This document shows positions 25,276 through 35,202 of a DNA stretch of 64,000 nt, one piece after another. Position 1 is the stretch's first letter. Every line of letters starts with the position of its first letter. This DNA comes from Solitalea longa (GTDB lineage: Bacteria; Bacteroidota; Bacteroidia; Sphingobacteriales; Sphingobacteriaceae): positions 375 through 64,374 of the forward strand of contig NZ_PQVF01000002.1 of assembly GCF_002920915.1 (NCBI RefSeq). The letters run 5' to 3'. The position numbers and the translations under genes were made by a program. The notes beneath the pieces are model-generated. The model did no database searches and was not told the origin of the DNA. It saw only the letters and a list, made by a program, of their open reading frames with translations.

Positions 25276-27813
25276 TTAAAATCCTGAACCAAGTTGTTGT
25301 GCTATTGAGAAGTGGAACTGACCTTTATTTGGTTTTCCACCATTCGGAATTGGAGGTACCTGATCGAAACCATAACCATAATCAAGCCCTAACATACCAA
25401 ATATTGGAAGGAAAATACGAACCCCTGCCCCAACAGAGCGTTTAACATTAAACGGCTGGAAAGTGCGGAAATTATCCCAAGTATTACCTGCTTCGGCAAA
25501 AGCCAACGCAAAAATGGTTGCCTGCTGATTTAGTGTAATCGGGTGACGAAGCTCAACAAGGTAACGGGCGTATATTGGACTTCCTGAATAATAGTTATTC
25601 GGCTTACCTTCAGGTGTAACCGAATTGTCGGCATAACCACGCAAAGGAATAATTTCAACACCCTGGATATAATCGTACCCTTGCAAACCACTACCACCTA
25701 CTTTCCAACGGTCAAACTGGGTGGTTCCAATATCACTATTATAATAACCCAAAAATCCTAAGTGCATACCCATGTGGAATACCAATTTACTCGATGAAGT
25801 AGCCTTAGTATACCAACCAGCATCAAACTTCCAACGGTGAAACTCAGTAAACTTATACTTGGTTTGATCAGACATATTTGGATCTGAATAATCGCGGCCA
25901 TTCATTAATGAATAAGGAGGCGTTAACTCAACACTCAACTGAATATTTGAACCCGAAGTAGGATAAATAGGAGCATCAATTGAGTTACGACCTAGAGTTT
26001 CTGTTAAACTGAATGTATAAGAAGTACCCGTTGGATACTGAAATCCCTGATAGTTTTGGTAGTCATATTTATTAAATGACAATGAGGTATTCAGTGTAAA
26101 GTAATCATCAGGCCATTTCAAGCGCTGACCCAGACCCAACGAAACTCCGGTTAACTGCAATCCCGAGTAATTTGGGTTTGAGCGGTTATAACCATATATA
26201 TTTTGATTGGTGTGGGTAAAACTTACCGAAAAATAGCGAGGCTTATCTCCACCTAACCATGGTTCTGAAAACGAGAAACTGTATGCCTGGTAGTATTTAC
26301 CGTTTGATTGAATACGTAATGAAAGTTTCTGGCCATCACCGGCAGGTAAAATACCTCCCCAATCATTGGTAAATAACTTACGTAACGAAAAGTTATTGAA
26401 GGTTAAACCTAGTGTACCGATGATACGACCACCTCCAAAACCTCCTGATAACTCTAATTGATCTGAAGGCTTCTCGGTAACATTGTATGCTAAATCAACA
26501 GTCCCGTCCTGTTGGTTTGGCTTAACATCAGGAGAAGTTTTTTGTTCATCAAAATAACCCAATTGGTTCAACTCACGGATAGTACGGATCAATAAGGATT
26601 TATTGAACTTGTCTCCCGGTTTGGTTCTTATCTCACGCAATACAACCTTGTCATTGGTACGGTCATTTCCATTTACCAAAACCTTATTAATAGTTGCCTG
26701 TTCACCTTCAAAAATCTGCATTTCAAGGTTAATCGTATCACCTTTAACGCTTGTTTGAACCGGGTTAACCTGGAAGAATAAATAACCATTGTTTAGATAT
26801 AATGAAGAAACATCATCTTCTGAAGGGCTGTTACGCAAACGTTTCTCCATCTTTTCCTCATCGTAAACATCACCTTTTTTAATTGCTAAAATCTGGGTCA
26901 GTTGTTCCGATTTGTAAATGGCGTTTCCAACCCATTTAATATCTCCAAAATAGTATTTATGTCCTTCTGAAATTTTTATATTGATATCAACCGCCGACAT
27001 GTCATGACGAAAAACCGTATCCATTACAATATCTGCATCACGATATCCGCGTTCGTTATATTTCTTAATAACTTCAGCTTTATCCTCGATGTATTTAGCT
27101 TCAAGGTATTTTTTAGAACCAAAGATCTTATAAGGCTTACGCTCCTTTGTGTTCTTCATCGCCTTTTTAAGTTTGGCATTTGTTAATGCCGTATTACCCT
27201 CAAAAGTGATCTTATTCACTTTAACCTTTGTATGCTTGTCAACAGTTAAAATTAATGATGTACGACCCGATAACGTATCTGGTCGCTGTGAAGCTAACAC
27301 TTCTGTATTGTAGTAACCTTTTTCTACGAAATACTTTTTAACTACTAATGAAGTGGTTTGAATGAGGTTATCATTGACAACTTTACCAGTAATATCTTTT
27401 AGCTTTTTTTCATTCAAATCGTCGACCTCTGATTTTTTCAAACCTCGGAAAATCACATTTGATAATCGCGGACGCTCAAGCAAGTATAAGTCAAGAAAAA
27501 TAGAATCCTGACGAATATCTGTTATGTTGATCTGTACATCATCAAACAGACCTTGTGCCCAAAGATCTTTTATTGAATTAGCAATTTTTTCGCCCGGAAC
27601 CTTAATACGATCACCAACCTTTAATTTGGATATAGTAATAAGGACATCGTTGTCAAGCGATTGTGTACCGGTAACAGTAATTCCGCCTATAGTATATTCT
27701 TTAGGAGCATTAGGATCTACTTGGGGCCTTGCTTGCGGTTTATAAATAATTTGGGCTTGGGTTAAGTTAAACAGCAATAAAGTTAATAACGCTGTTAAAA
27801 GGGTCCTCTTCAT
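25276..27813 (-). CDS. bamA: Outer membrane protein assembly factor BamA
   Basis: An 845-residue Omp85 protein. The start MKRTLLTALL with a signal peptide ending TQAQ is chosen over a 64-residue longer frame that overlaps uppS. Five POTRA-like repeats cover about residues 40-440 (ERPRLSNVIFRGLKKSEVDDL, KVNKITFEGNTALTNAKLKKAM, INKVLVNGNDRTNDKVVLREI are repeat joints), followed by the 16-strand barrel with the final IAQQLGSGF ending on Phe. It inserts barrel proteins in the outer membrane and sits in its normal cluster. Confidence 0.96.
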   Translation of the reverse strand: MKRTLLTALLTLLLFNLTQAQIIYKPQARPQVDPNAPKEYTIGGITVTGTQSLDNDVLITISKLKVGDRIKVPGEKIANSIKDLWAQGLFDDVQINITDIRQDSIFLDLYLLERPRLSNVIFRGLKKSEVDDLNEKKLKDITGKVVNDNLIQTTSLVVKKYFVEKGYYNTEVLASQRPDTLSGRTSLILTVDKHTKVKVNKITFEGNTALTNAKLKKAMKNTKERKPYKIFGSKKYLEAKYIEDKAEVIKKYNERGYRDADIVMDTVFRHDMSAVDINIKISEGHKYYFGDIKWVGNAIYKSEQLTQILAIKKGDVYDEEKMEKRLRNSPSEDDVSSLYLNNGYLFFQVNPVQTSVKGDTINLEMQIFEGEQATINKVLVNGNDRTNDKVVLREIRTKPGDKFNKSLLIRTIRELNQLGYFDEQKTSPDVKPNQQDGTVDLAYNVTEKPSDQLELSGGFGGGRIIGTLGLTFNNFSLRKLFTNDWGGILPAGDGQKLSLRIQSNGKYYQAYSFSFSEPWLGGDKPRYFSVSFTHTNQNIYGYNRSNPNYSGLQLTGVSLGLGQRLKWPDDYFTLNTSLSFNKYDYQNYQGFQYPTGTSYTFSLTETLGRNSIDAPIYPTSGSNIQLSVELTPPYSLMNGRDYSDPNMSDQTKYKFTEFHRWKFDAGWYTKATSSSKLVFHMGMHLGFLGYYNSDIGTTQFDRWKVGGSGLQGYDYIQGVEIIPLRGYADNSVTPEGKPNNYYSGSPIYARYLVELRHPITLNQQATIFALAFAEAGNTWDNFRTFQPFNVKRSVGAGVRIFLPIFGMLGLDYGYGFDQVPPIPNGGKPNKGQFHFSIAQQLGSGF

Positions 27814-27835
27814 TAAGTCAGTTGGAATCGATATA

Positions 27836-28576
27836 TTATATAACTTGTTCACTTGTTTTGCCGAAACGACGTTCGCGATTTTGATAATTAAATATGGCTT
27901 CGTACAAATGTTCCCGCCTGAAATCAGGCCAGAAGGTATCTGTAAAGTATAATTCTGAATAAGCAATTTGCCATAATAAAAAGTTACTGATGCGGTGCTC
28001 TCCACTAGTACGTATCAATAACTCTGGATCAGGCATATCTGCTGTACAAAGCAATGACGAAACTAATTCTTCATTAACGTCTGCTGCCTCCAATTCATTG
28101 TTCTTGATCTTAGTTGCCAGTTTTTTTGCCATTTCTACTAACTCCCAACGCGAGCTGTAACTAAGTGCCAAGTTTAATGTTAAACGTTTATTATTGGCTG
28201 TTTTGTCTATGGCCTCCATCAATTCTTTATAACATCTTGATGGCAAGGATTTTAAATCTCCAATAGCATTTAATCGAACATCATTTTCCATCAACGTTTT
28301 CGTTTCACGGTTAATGGTAGATATCAATAACTCCATCAACGCGGTAACTTCCAAAGCAGGTCGTTTCCAATTTTCTGTTGAAAACGCATAGAGAGTAAGG
28401 TATTCAACACCCAATTCGGCTGCAGCTTCAACTGTATCTCTAACAGCTTTAACACCGTTTTGATGCCCGAAAACCCGCAATTTCCCTTTCTCTTTTGCCC
28501 AACGACCATTGCCATCCATAATAACGGCAATATGACGCGGTAAGCGATCTATATCGATCTTTTCCTTAAAACTCAT
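27836..28576 (-). CDS. uppS: Isoprenyl transferase (undecaprenyl diphosphate synthase)
   Basis: A 246-residue cis-prenyltransferase that makes the C55 lipid carrier for wall and O-antigen synthesis. The motifs are IAVIMDGNGRW with Asp21, LTLYAFSTENW, the RTSGEHRISNFLLWQ motif that binds diphosphate, and ELYFTDTFWPDF. Gaps of 18 bp upstream and 22 bp downstream place it in one operon between the DUF6089 barrel and bamA. Confidence 0.96.
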   Translation of the reverse strand: MSFKEKIDIDRLPRHIAVIMDGNGRWAKEKGKLRVFGHQNGVKAVRDTVEAAAELGVEYLTLYAFSTENWKRPALEVTALMELLISTINRETKTLMENDVRLNAIGDLKSLPSRCYKELMEAIDKTANNKRLTLNLALSYSSRWELVEMAKKLATKIKNNELEAADVNEELVSSLLCTADMPDPELLIRTSGEHRISNFLLWQIAYSELYFTDTFWPDFRREHLYEAIFNYQNRERRFGKTSEQVI

Positions 28577-28594
28577 TTTTTTTACGCTGCTATG

Positions 28595-29395
28595 CTAAAA
28601 ACTTGGACAGTGCGAAGATACAAAACTAAAAGATATGCCAACAACGGCAAACATGTACATATCATTTTTGCGTAAATCACCACGTTGATTACCCGGTAAG
28701 TTAGCCGGATAACCGGCTTCCGGTGAACGGTCGGCGTATGTTTTTGTTAAAGTAGATGGCACTGAATTTAAATTAACATAATACCCGCTTACATCATCAA
28801 TATAATCGGTAAATGTAAATCTGTACCCTAGTTCACTAAACAAATTCCATCGGTCATTCATTCGATATTTCAATCCAAAACCTAATGGAATTGCTATATC
28901 AGTTAATTTATAACGATCGGAATTTCCGGCCAAACCCTGTCCTTCTGTTCCCAAAGGTTGTAACCGTTGACCATTTTCCGCTTTCGGATCGAAGTTAAAA
29001 ACCGATATTCCGGCAGATAAATATGGAGAAAAGCGTTCGTCTTCAATGAATGGATTCAAACTAAAAAAGTTGAATTCATACTGTATCGATAATTCATTAA
29101 TTACAGATTGAAAACGAAGATTTCTAGACTCCTGATCAGGAATGCCTGATGTTGCATCATTGGCCTGAACCTTACCGTGCGTTAACGAAACCTTTAAAGC
29201 ATTACGGGGATTAAAGTTGGTGCGAAAAACCAAACCAAACGCAGGATCAGTAAAACGTAAATAATTAAACTGGCTCAAATCGCCTTTATAACCGGAAGTA
29301 CCAGCAAAAAGTCCCAATTCGTATTTCTGCGCACTGGCATTAAAAGCAATTATAATAACAAAAACCGTTAAGCCGGCAACTATTTTCTTAAACAT
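28595..29395 (-). CDS. DUF6089 outer-membrane beta-barrel protein
   Basis: The 266-residue protein has a signal peptide ending near SAQ23 and alternating hydrophobic strands (ELGLFAGTSGYKGDLSQ, NELSIQYEFNFF, IPLGFGLKYRM, NLFSELGYRFTFTDYIDDVSGYY) of an eight-strand barrel, matching DUF6089. It occurs between nadK and uppS in Bacteroidota and probably takes part in outer-membrane assembly, though no role is proven. Confidence 0.85.
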   Translation of the reverse strand: MFKKIVAGLTVFVIIIAFNASAQKYELGLFAGTSGYKGDLSQFNYLRFTDPAFGLVFRTNFNPRNALKVSLTHGKVQANDATSGIPDQESRNLRFQSVINELSIQYEFNFFSLNPFIEDERFSPYLSAGISVFNFDPKAENGQRLQPLGTEGQGLAGNSDRYKLTDIAIPLGFGLKYRMNDRWNLFSELGYRFTFTDYIDDVSGYYVNLNSVPSTLTKTYADRSPEAGYPANLPGNQRGDLRKNDMYMFAVVGISFSFVSSHCPSF

Positions 29396-29414
29396 CGAAT
29401 GCTTAGTTGTCTGA

Positions 29415-30296
29415 TTAATTTCTAGAATCCAGTCCCCACATTAACTTGTTCCTTAACGTGGTTAAATAACTTTCATTGTAGAGGCGTATCAGATTAATTG
29501 AAAAACTTTCCTTTTTGGCAGTAAGCACCACATTGGTATTTACCTTTTCTGTCCTGGAATCCATTGAGACCAAAAACTGAGTTGCCCGTGCTTCAATTTT
29601 AAAGGTTAACACACTACTGTCGGAAATAACAATAGGGCGAACACTTAAATTGTGCGGACATATGGGCGTAATTACAAAATTCCCTGATTGAGGAAATACA
29701 ATTGGCCCGCCGCAACTTAATGAATAAGCTGTTGAACCCGTGGGCGTGGCGATAATAAGTCCATCGGCCCAGTATGAATTCAAAAACTCACCATTGATAT
29801 ACGTATGAATAATGATCATTGGGGAAGCATCTTGCTTATGAATAGTAATTTCATTCAAAGCATAGTTAACCTCACCAAACAAATCGGCATCTGAAGAATC
29901 GAGGCTAATCAGCACCCTTTTATCAAGGGTATATTCTTCCTTTACCAATGCATCGATCGCATTTCTAATTTCGGTTTTATTAATACTTGCCAAAAAGCCT
30001 AAACGACCCAAATTAATACCTAAAACCGGCAACCCAGAATCCCTTACCATCGACAAGGTATCGAGCAACGTTCCATCGCCTCCCAAACTAAGCATGCATT
30101 TCACATGACCGGTTAAATCGGAATGATCACTGAATGATTCGGCATTGGCTGTATTTATCTTCTTCGACTCAATGAATCTTTTAAAATCCTCGAAAATGAG
30201 AATTTCAACCCCATGACGAACCAGGTTGTCGATAATTTCCTGTACAAATGGCAATGAATTATTACTGAATTGTCGTCCGTAAAGGGCAATTTTCAT
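29415..30296 (-). CDS. nadK: NAD kinase
   Basis: A 293-residue NAD kinase making NADP. The catalytic GGDGT is at 72-76, followed by NEITIHK and the YWADGLIIATPTGSTAY segment that closes the active site. Size matches the family. It is 86 bp after the CBS gene and 19 bp before the DUF6089 gene, inside the envelope operon. Confidence 0.96.
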   Translation of the reverse strand: MKIALYGRQFSNNSLPFVQEIIDNLVRHGVEILIFEDFKRFIESKKINTANAESFSDHSDLTGHVKCMLSLGGDGTLLDTLSMVRDSGLPVLGINLGRLGFLASINKTEIRNAIDALVKEEYTLDKRVLISLDSSDADLFGEVNYALNEITIHKQDASPMIIIHTYINGEFLNSYWADGLIIATPTGSTAYSLSCGGPIVFPQSGNFVITPICPHNLSVRPIVISDSSVLTFKIEARATQFLVSMDSRTEKVNTNVVLTAKKESFSINLIRLYNESYLTTLRNKLMWGLDSRN

Positions 30297-30382
30297 TGAT
30301 GATTAATTAACTGATACCTTATAAATAAAACGAATAGATTAATTTCAGGGTTGAAAGATATAAATTTTCTTTAACCTATCAC

Positions 30383-31045
30383 CTACATATTTAGGTAATG
30401 CATAAATGAATCGAAGCGATCCATGGTATCATCAGAGTGGGAAACCTGAGAATAAGAGGCTTTAACATGGTAATTAAAGCGTTGAAATGAAGACAAAATT
30501 CCTGTAAGATCAGTTTTATTGACCTTTATGGTGAGTTCGAGTTTGGTAGAATCGCTGAATGTTTTTACATAAGAACTTAAAACTAATGCTCCGTCTGATT
30601 CAACTATTCTGGATACTTCGGCTAATGAAAAATCACGAACGCCCAGTTCAAGGATAACAATTCCTCCGGGACTTTCAACAGCTGTTAGAGTGGCAGCATA
30701 TTCAGCCAAAGTTGTTAAGGTGATTACGCCTTTATATTGATTAGTATGATCGATCACTGGTACCAGACTAAGTTTTTGCTCATGTATTAACCGAACTACG
30801 TCATACATGTGTTGATCTTCGTTAACCGATTGGAAAGTAGTCGACAGGCTCGAACTGCCTATAGGCTCATTCAGATCTACAAGTTCAGCAATATCATGGT
30901 CGGAAATTAAGCCGAGAAATTCGCTTTCATTAACTATTGGTAAATGGCTCACACGAAATTCAGCCATCCGTTCTAAAGCTTTTTGAGCCGAATCAGAGGT
31001 CCGCAGAGGAGGAATGAAATCGCTGACAAAGTGTGCGGCTACCAT
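30383..31045 (-). CDS. CBS-domain pair with ACT-like C-terminal domain
   Basis: A 220-residue protein with two CBS motifs (about 5-60 and 78-135) that bind adenine nucleotides, followed by a domain of about 70 residues (GIVILELGVRDFSLAEVSRIV to VKASYSQ) with the ACT-like beta-alpha-beta pattern. It heads the nadK-uppS-bamA cluster in Bacteroidota and probably senses nucleotide or metabolite level, but its target is unknown. Confidence 0.85.
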   Translation of the reverse strand: MVAAHFVSDFIPPLRTSDSAQKALERMAEFRVSHLPIVNESEFLGLISDHDIAELVDLNEPIGSSSLSTTFQSVNEDQHMYDVVRLIHEQKLSLVPVIDHTNQYKGVITLTTLAEYAATLTAVESPGGIVILELGVRDFSLAEVSRIVESDGALVLSSYVKTFSDSTKLELTIKVNKTDLTGILSSFQRFNYHVKASYSQVSHSDDTMDRFDSFMHYLNM

Positions 31046-31232
31046 ATAATTGAGTTCTATACTATTAAAGTAGACAATATGCTTCAGAAATCAAACTTTC
31101 TTAAGTCACACTTTCGATGCTTTTCATATCGTAAGTGTATAACTGCTGAATTATCTGGTAAACAAAACCCAAGCCATTGTTGGCAGGTAACTATAATTTT
31201 ATAGTCGCAGGCTTTTAAACTCTTCAGCAGAT

Positions 31233-32009
31233 TTACTTGGTGGTTCCGTTGGGATATACCTTTTGAAGAAACTTATCAAGGTATTGATTAAATTCTCCAG
31301 GTTGTTCCATCATAGGCGCATGTCCACATTTATCGATCCAGTTTAATTCTGAATTAGGTAATAAACGATGAAACTCTTCTGCCACATCAGGTGGAGTAAT
31401 TTTATCATTTTTGCCCCAAATCAATGAAACTGGAACATTAATTTTATTCAAATCTTTCTCCATATTATGACGGATGGCCGATTTAGCCATAGCCAGAATA
31501 CGAATAACACGATTGCGATCATTCACCGTTGAGAAAACATCGTCAACCAGTTCTTTAGTAGCAATTGCCGGATCATAAAAGGTATAAGCTACCTTTTCTT
31601 TAATGTAATCATAACTTTCGCGTCGAGGGAACGAGGCGCCCATCGCATTTTCGTACAAACCCGAACTTCCTGTTAATACCAGGGAATGAATATGTTCAGG
31701 ATGATTGATAACATAGATCAAGGCAACATGCCCACCAAGAGAGTTACCCATCAAAGTGAAATAATCCAGCTTCAAATGTTCTACGAACTTGTGCAAAAAC
31801 TTTGAAAGTGTTTTAACCCCGGTGGTTAACAAAGGCATATCATAAAGTGGCAACACAGGAATAATTACTCTGTAATCTTTAGAAAAACGATCTACAACAG
31901 GCTCCCAGTTACTTAATGCACCCATAAGCCCATGCAATAAAATCAATACATCACCATTGCCTTCATCGATGTACTTAAAACCGTCTTCTTCTCTTAACTG
32001 ATAACTCAT
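31233..32009 (-). CDS. Alpha/beta hydrolase
   Basis: A 258-residue cytosolic hydrolase with LLHGLMGALSNWEP oxyanion loop, nucleophile Ser in MGNSLGGHVAL, a helical lid, Asp in IWGKNDKITPP and His in CGHAPMMEQP. Similar to many serine hydrolases of unknown substrate. It is upstream of the CBS gene on the same strand, 187 bp away. Confidence 0.9.
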   Translation of the reverse strand: MSYQLREEDGFKYIDEGNGDVLILLHGLMGALSNWEPVVDRFSKDYRVIIPVLPLYDMPLLTTGVKTLSKFLHKFVEHLKLDYFTLMGNSLGGHVALIYVINHPEHIHSLVLTGSSGLYENAMGASFPRRESYDYIKEKVAYTFYDPAIATKELVDDVFSTVNDRNRVIRILAMAKSAIRHNMEKDLNKINVPVSLIWGKNDKITPPDVAEEFHRLLPNSELNWIDKCGHAPMMEQPGEFNQYLDKFLQKVYPNGTTK

Positions 32010-32136
32010 AATTATTCTAAATCTCGGACCAAATATATAGTTAAAATTAAATATGGCCTTTCAAAAACAAAAAATTAACAAACGCAAAAAATGATTAGCA
32101 ACTTTGGCAAAAGGTAATCAACTCTATTTAAAAAAG

Positions 32137-32586
32137 TTAGGCTAATAATTTTTTCACTACTGAAGAAACAATTTTCCCATCGGCTTTACCGGCCAGTTCT
32201 TTGGTCGATAAACCCATAACCTTACCCATATCTTTCATACCTGAAGCACCAGATTCAGCGATAATTTGCTTTACAATTGCTTCCACTTCTTCTTCCGACA
32301 ATTGTTTCGGCAAATAGCCTTCAATAACATCCAGTTCTTCCTGTTCTATTTTCGCTAAGTCAGCGCGGTTTTGTGCCAAATAAATATCAACCGACTCTTT
32401 GCGTTGTTTGGCCTGCTTTTGCAGTACTTTCACTTCTGTATCTTCTGACAATACTTCAGCCGCCCCTTTTTCTGTTTTTGCTACCAGTAAAGCAGCTTTT
32501 ATCGATCTCAAACCACGTAAAGTAGCCTCTTCTTTAGCCAGCATGGCCTTTTTTATATCCTGATCAATTTTCTCCAGTAATGACAT
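32137..32586 (-). CDS. GatB/YqeY-domain protein
   Basis: A 149-residue YqeY protein, alone rather than fused to GatB. The helices (DIKKAMLAKEEATLRGLRSIKAAL), a KQRKESVDIYLAQNRADLA middle and the C-terminal ESGASGMKDMGKVMG segment with GKADGKIVSSVVKKLL match the family. A tRNA-linked role is assumed by similarity to the GatB tail. Single gene. Confidence 0.92.
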   Translation of the reverse strand: MSLLEKIDQDIKKAMLAKEEATLRGLRSIKAALLVAKTEKGAAEVLSEDTEVKVLQKQAKQRKESVDIYLAQNRADLAKIEQEELDVIEGYLPKQLSEEEVEAIVKQIIAESGASGMKDMGKVMGLSTKELAGKADGKIVSSVVKKLLA

Positions 32587-32698
32587 TGTAATTGAATTAT
32601 TTAATAGATGATGGTATGGTTATGAAAAGTGTTATGTACTAAGTTGTTAATTTATCTGCTTATAGCCAAAATATAGGCATATAATAGTTTAAATTAGG

Positions 32699-33460
32699 CT
32701 AACTGACCTTATTCCAATAAACAGCACTTGCCTGAGCAGTTGGCATAATGGTAAGATCATTGATATTAACATGAGGTGGCAATGAGGCAACATAATATAT
32801 TGTATCGGCAATATCAGTAGCGGTTAAAGGCTCAAAACCCTTATATACATTTTTTGCCTTTTCAACATCTCCTTTAAAACGCACTATTGAAAACTCTGTT
32901 TCCACTGCGCCTGGATTTATGGCTGTTACTTTAATATTATGAGGTAAGAGGTCAATACGCATGGCTTTATTTAAGGAATCAACCGCATGCTTAGTAGCGC
33001 AATAAACGTTGCCATTTGCATAAGTTTCTTTTCCGGCAATTGAACCTAAATTGATAATATGTCCACTTTTGCGCTGCACCATTAAAGGACTTATTAAACG
33101 GGTTACATATAATAAACCTTTTACGTTAGTATCGATCATGGTTTCCCAATCTTCAAAACCACCTTGTTGTATAGGTTCCAAACCGATTGAAAGCCCCGCG
33201 TTATTCAATAAAACGTCTATCTGTTTCCAATCATCGTTTAACACTTCTACGGCGGCTTTAACCTCCTCCAGTTTTCGTACATCAAAAACCAATGGAAGTA
33301 CATCAATCTTATAATCCACCTTTAACTGTTCAGCAAGCTTTTGCAAACGCTCTTCTCTTCTGCCTGTAATAATTAAATGATAACCATTTTTTGCGAAAAT
33401 ATTCGCAGAAGCCTCACCAATGCCAGATGTGGCGCCGGTAATCATTGCTATCTTTCTCAT
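32699..33460 (-). CDS. SDR family oxidoreductase (YdfG-like)
   Basis: The 253-residue protein is a classical short-chain dehydrogenase: cofactor motif TGATSGIGEA, NNAGLS, catalytic Ser in NLGSIAG and Tyr-x3-Lys in YCATK. The arginine after the cofactor motif (TGRREERL) suggests NADPH. Most like serine/3-hydroxy acid dehydrogenases of the YdfG group; substrate not certain. Confidence 0.9.
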   Translation of the reverse strand: MRKIAMITGATSGIGEASANIFAKNGYHLIITGRREERLQKLAEQLKVDYKIDVLPLVFDVRKLEEVKAAVEVLNDDWKQIDVLLNNAGLSIGLEPIQQGGFEDWETMIDTNVKGLLYVTRLISPLMVQRKSGHIINLGSIAGKETYANGNVYCATKHAVDSLNKAMRIDLLPHNIKVTAINPGAVETEFSIVRFKGDVEKAKNVYKGFEPLTATDIADTIYYVASLPPHVNINDLTIMPTAQASAVYWNKVS

Positions 33461-33538
33461 TATTTAGATTATTGTTTATTGATTTAACTTCAGTTGTGAA
33501 GGTAATAGGTTTGATTGTATTAAGTATTATTAGCTGTT

Positions 33539-34276
33539 TTATTCGAAATACATTGTAAAATGCAATGCTTCAGCAAATAATCCTGCTAAAGGATGAGTAA
33601 TAATATTATCCTCCCCCGATTTCATTATATTATTCATGCTATGCGATAACTTAAGCTCGGGTGAAAACTTAAAATATTCCAGGTATATATCAGCGCCTAG
33701 TCCGGCCTCCAAAGCAAGAAAACTATTATTGATCTTCACCAGTTTACGGTCATCATCCGGATTATATGAAATGTCGTCGGCCTTTTTTTTCTTAGAACGG
33801 ATATCAGTTACAAATTTTACACCGCCAACCACATACAGCCGAACATCATTCTGGCGCTCCGACTTAAACTTTAACAGTAAAGGAAGTTCTAGAAAGGTCG
33901 ATTCCACAGTTTTTAACAGAATCTTATTATCAGAAGCTTTATTGTATTGATATTCCAGCTGTCGGTCGATAAATGAAAACTTAGGCGTAAATCGTAAATC
34001 GAAGTGGCGGTTCAATTTTAGGTTAGCTAATAAACCTAGACTAAAACCCATGCTTCCCATTGGTTTAATAGCCTGCAGCGTATCGGGACTAAAGGGATTA
34101 GATCCGGGTGTACTAAAATCACGCTGTTTCACTACTGTAAACGAACCTCTATCAATTCCAAGTAAGAAACCAAAATTTAGCCGTTCGTGATCTATGTCGC
34201 CCGCTGTATTCAAAAATTGCGCATTGGCAGAATATCCGAAGAATGCGAGAAATACGAACAGTAAAATGTGTTTCAT
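33539..34276 (-). CDS. porT: PorT-family outer-membrane protein (type IX secretion)
   Basis: A 245-residue barrel protein with signal peptide to NAQ20 and the PorT features (HERLNFGFLLGIDRGSF, FDLRFTPKFSFIDRQLEYQY, the LELPLLLKFKSERQNDVRLYVVGG segment). PorT is required for the T9SS in Porphyromonas and gliding bacteria. It follows ubiE/menG by 47 bp, the usual Bacteroidota order, which supports the call. With the T9SS substrate at 43728 it shows this host has the system. Confidence 0.87.
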   Translation of the reverse strand: MKHILLFVFLAFFGYSANAQFLNTAGDIDHERLNFGFLLGIDRGSFTVVKQRDFSTPGSNPFSPDTLQAIKPMGSMGFSLGLLANLKLNRHFDLRFTPKFSFIDRQLEYQYNKASDNKILLKTVESTFLELPLLLKFKSERQNDVRLYVVGGVKFVTDIRSKKKKADDISYNPDDDRKLVKINNSFLALEAGLGADIYLEYFKFSPELKLSHSMNNIMKSGEDNIITHPLAGLFAEALHFTMYFE

Positions 34277-34323
34277 GAAGTGTTGTTCCGTCTAATAAAT
34301 CAATAGTTATCAGCTGCAATTTA

Positions 34324-35061
34324 TTACTTTGGTTTAATTCCGGTATAAATCGAACTAATTCCTAACGATAATTTTTTGATTTTAGTTTCTACAAATCCGG
34401 CTCGCTTCAATATTTCAGTAAATTTATCGCCATCCGGAAACGCATTTACTGATTCAGGCAGATACGTATAAGCGCTGTTATCTTTTGAAAAAACTTTACC
34501 TATAAAGGGCAATAAGTTAAAGAAATAGAAATTATACAATTGTTTAAAAGGGAACATGGTAGGTTTTGAAAACTCCAGTACTACCGCTTTTCCTCCGGGT
34601 TTTAGCACACGCTGAATATTGCTCAAACCCTGCTCCAGATTTTCGAAATTACGTACCCCGAAGCTCACAATAACTGCGTCAAAAGTATTTTCTTCAAAAG
34701 GAAGATTCTCTGAATCACCAGGTTTAACCGAGAAAATCGCTTGCAGATTTCGCTCTACTATTTTCTTTTCAGCAAAAGCCAGCATTCCTTCAGAAATATC
34801 CACACCCACCACTTTTTCTGGTTTCAATGTTTCAATGGCTTGAAAAGCAAGGTCACCTGTGCCCGTTGCTACATCAAGTATATATTTAGGTTGAATGGAC
34901 TTCAATTCAGCAATGGCTTTTTTTCGCCACCAAATGTCAATGCCCAGTGAGAGAAAATGGTTCAGGAAATCATATTTCCCCGCAATTTTATCAAACATTT
35001 GAGCAACCTGCTCTTTTTTTGTCGAATCGAGTTCTTTATAAGGTTTTACTACTTCTGCCAT
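34324..35061 (-). CDS. ubiE: Demethylmenaquinone methyltransferase
   Basis: A 245-residue SAM methyltransferase of the UbiE/MenG family, last step of menaquinone synthesis. The family blocks are FDKIAGKYDFLNHFLSLGIDIWWRK (in two), LDVATGTGDLAF (SAM motif I), VSFGVRNFENLEQGL and VLEFSKP. Together with the MqnP-like prenyltransferase at 35842 it covers two late menaquinone steps. Divergent from engB. Confidence 0.95.
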   Translation of the reverse strand: MAEVVKPYKELDSTKKEQVAQMFDKIAGKYDFLNHFLSLGIDIWWRKKAIAELKSIQPKYILDVATGTGDLAFQAIETLKPEKVVGVDISEGMLAFAEKKIVERNLQAIFSVKPGDSENLPFEENTFDAVIVSFGVRNFENLEQGLSNIQRVLKPGGKAVVLEFSKPTMFPFKQLYNFYFFNLLPFIGKVFSKDNSAYTYLPESVNAFPDGDKFTEILKRAGFVETKIKKLSLGISSIYTGIKPK

Positions 35062-35191
35062 CTTGCGGCAAAGATAACTAATGATTTTAGATTAGGGATT
35101 TTAGATTGGATGATTTTGCATTTAAATGACTGTAGTATAACCTTTCTTTTCAACCTCCATTTACTCTTACATTCTGCTAAATGAAATTTTT

Positions 35192-35199
35192 TACCTTTG
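35192..35199 (+). promoter_or_regulatory. TAnnTTTG promoter box for engB
   Basis: TACCTTTG matches the Bacteroidota -7 element and ends only 3 bases before the engB ATG at 35203. With the usual start site 4-6 bases beyond the box, the transcript would be leaderless or nearly so. A TTG in the box itself would be a false start. No clear -33 element was seen. Confidence 0.6.
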
Positions 35200-35202
35200 T
35201 GC

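Noticed and set aside
27814-28005. A 64-residue N-terminal extension of BamA
   Set aside because: It lies inside uppS, and the signal peptide begins at the internal Met (MKRTLLTALL) at 27813.
35062-35196. Repeated GATTTTAGATT pieces in the ubiE-engB gap as a possible CRISPR or satellite
   Set aside because: Only two short AT-rich copies with no regular spacing; common simple sequence in such genomes.
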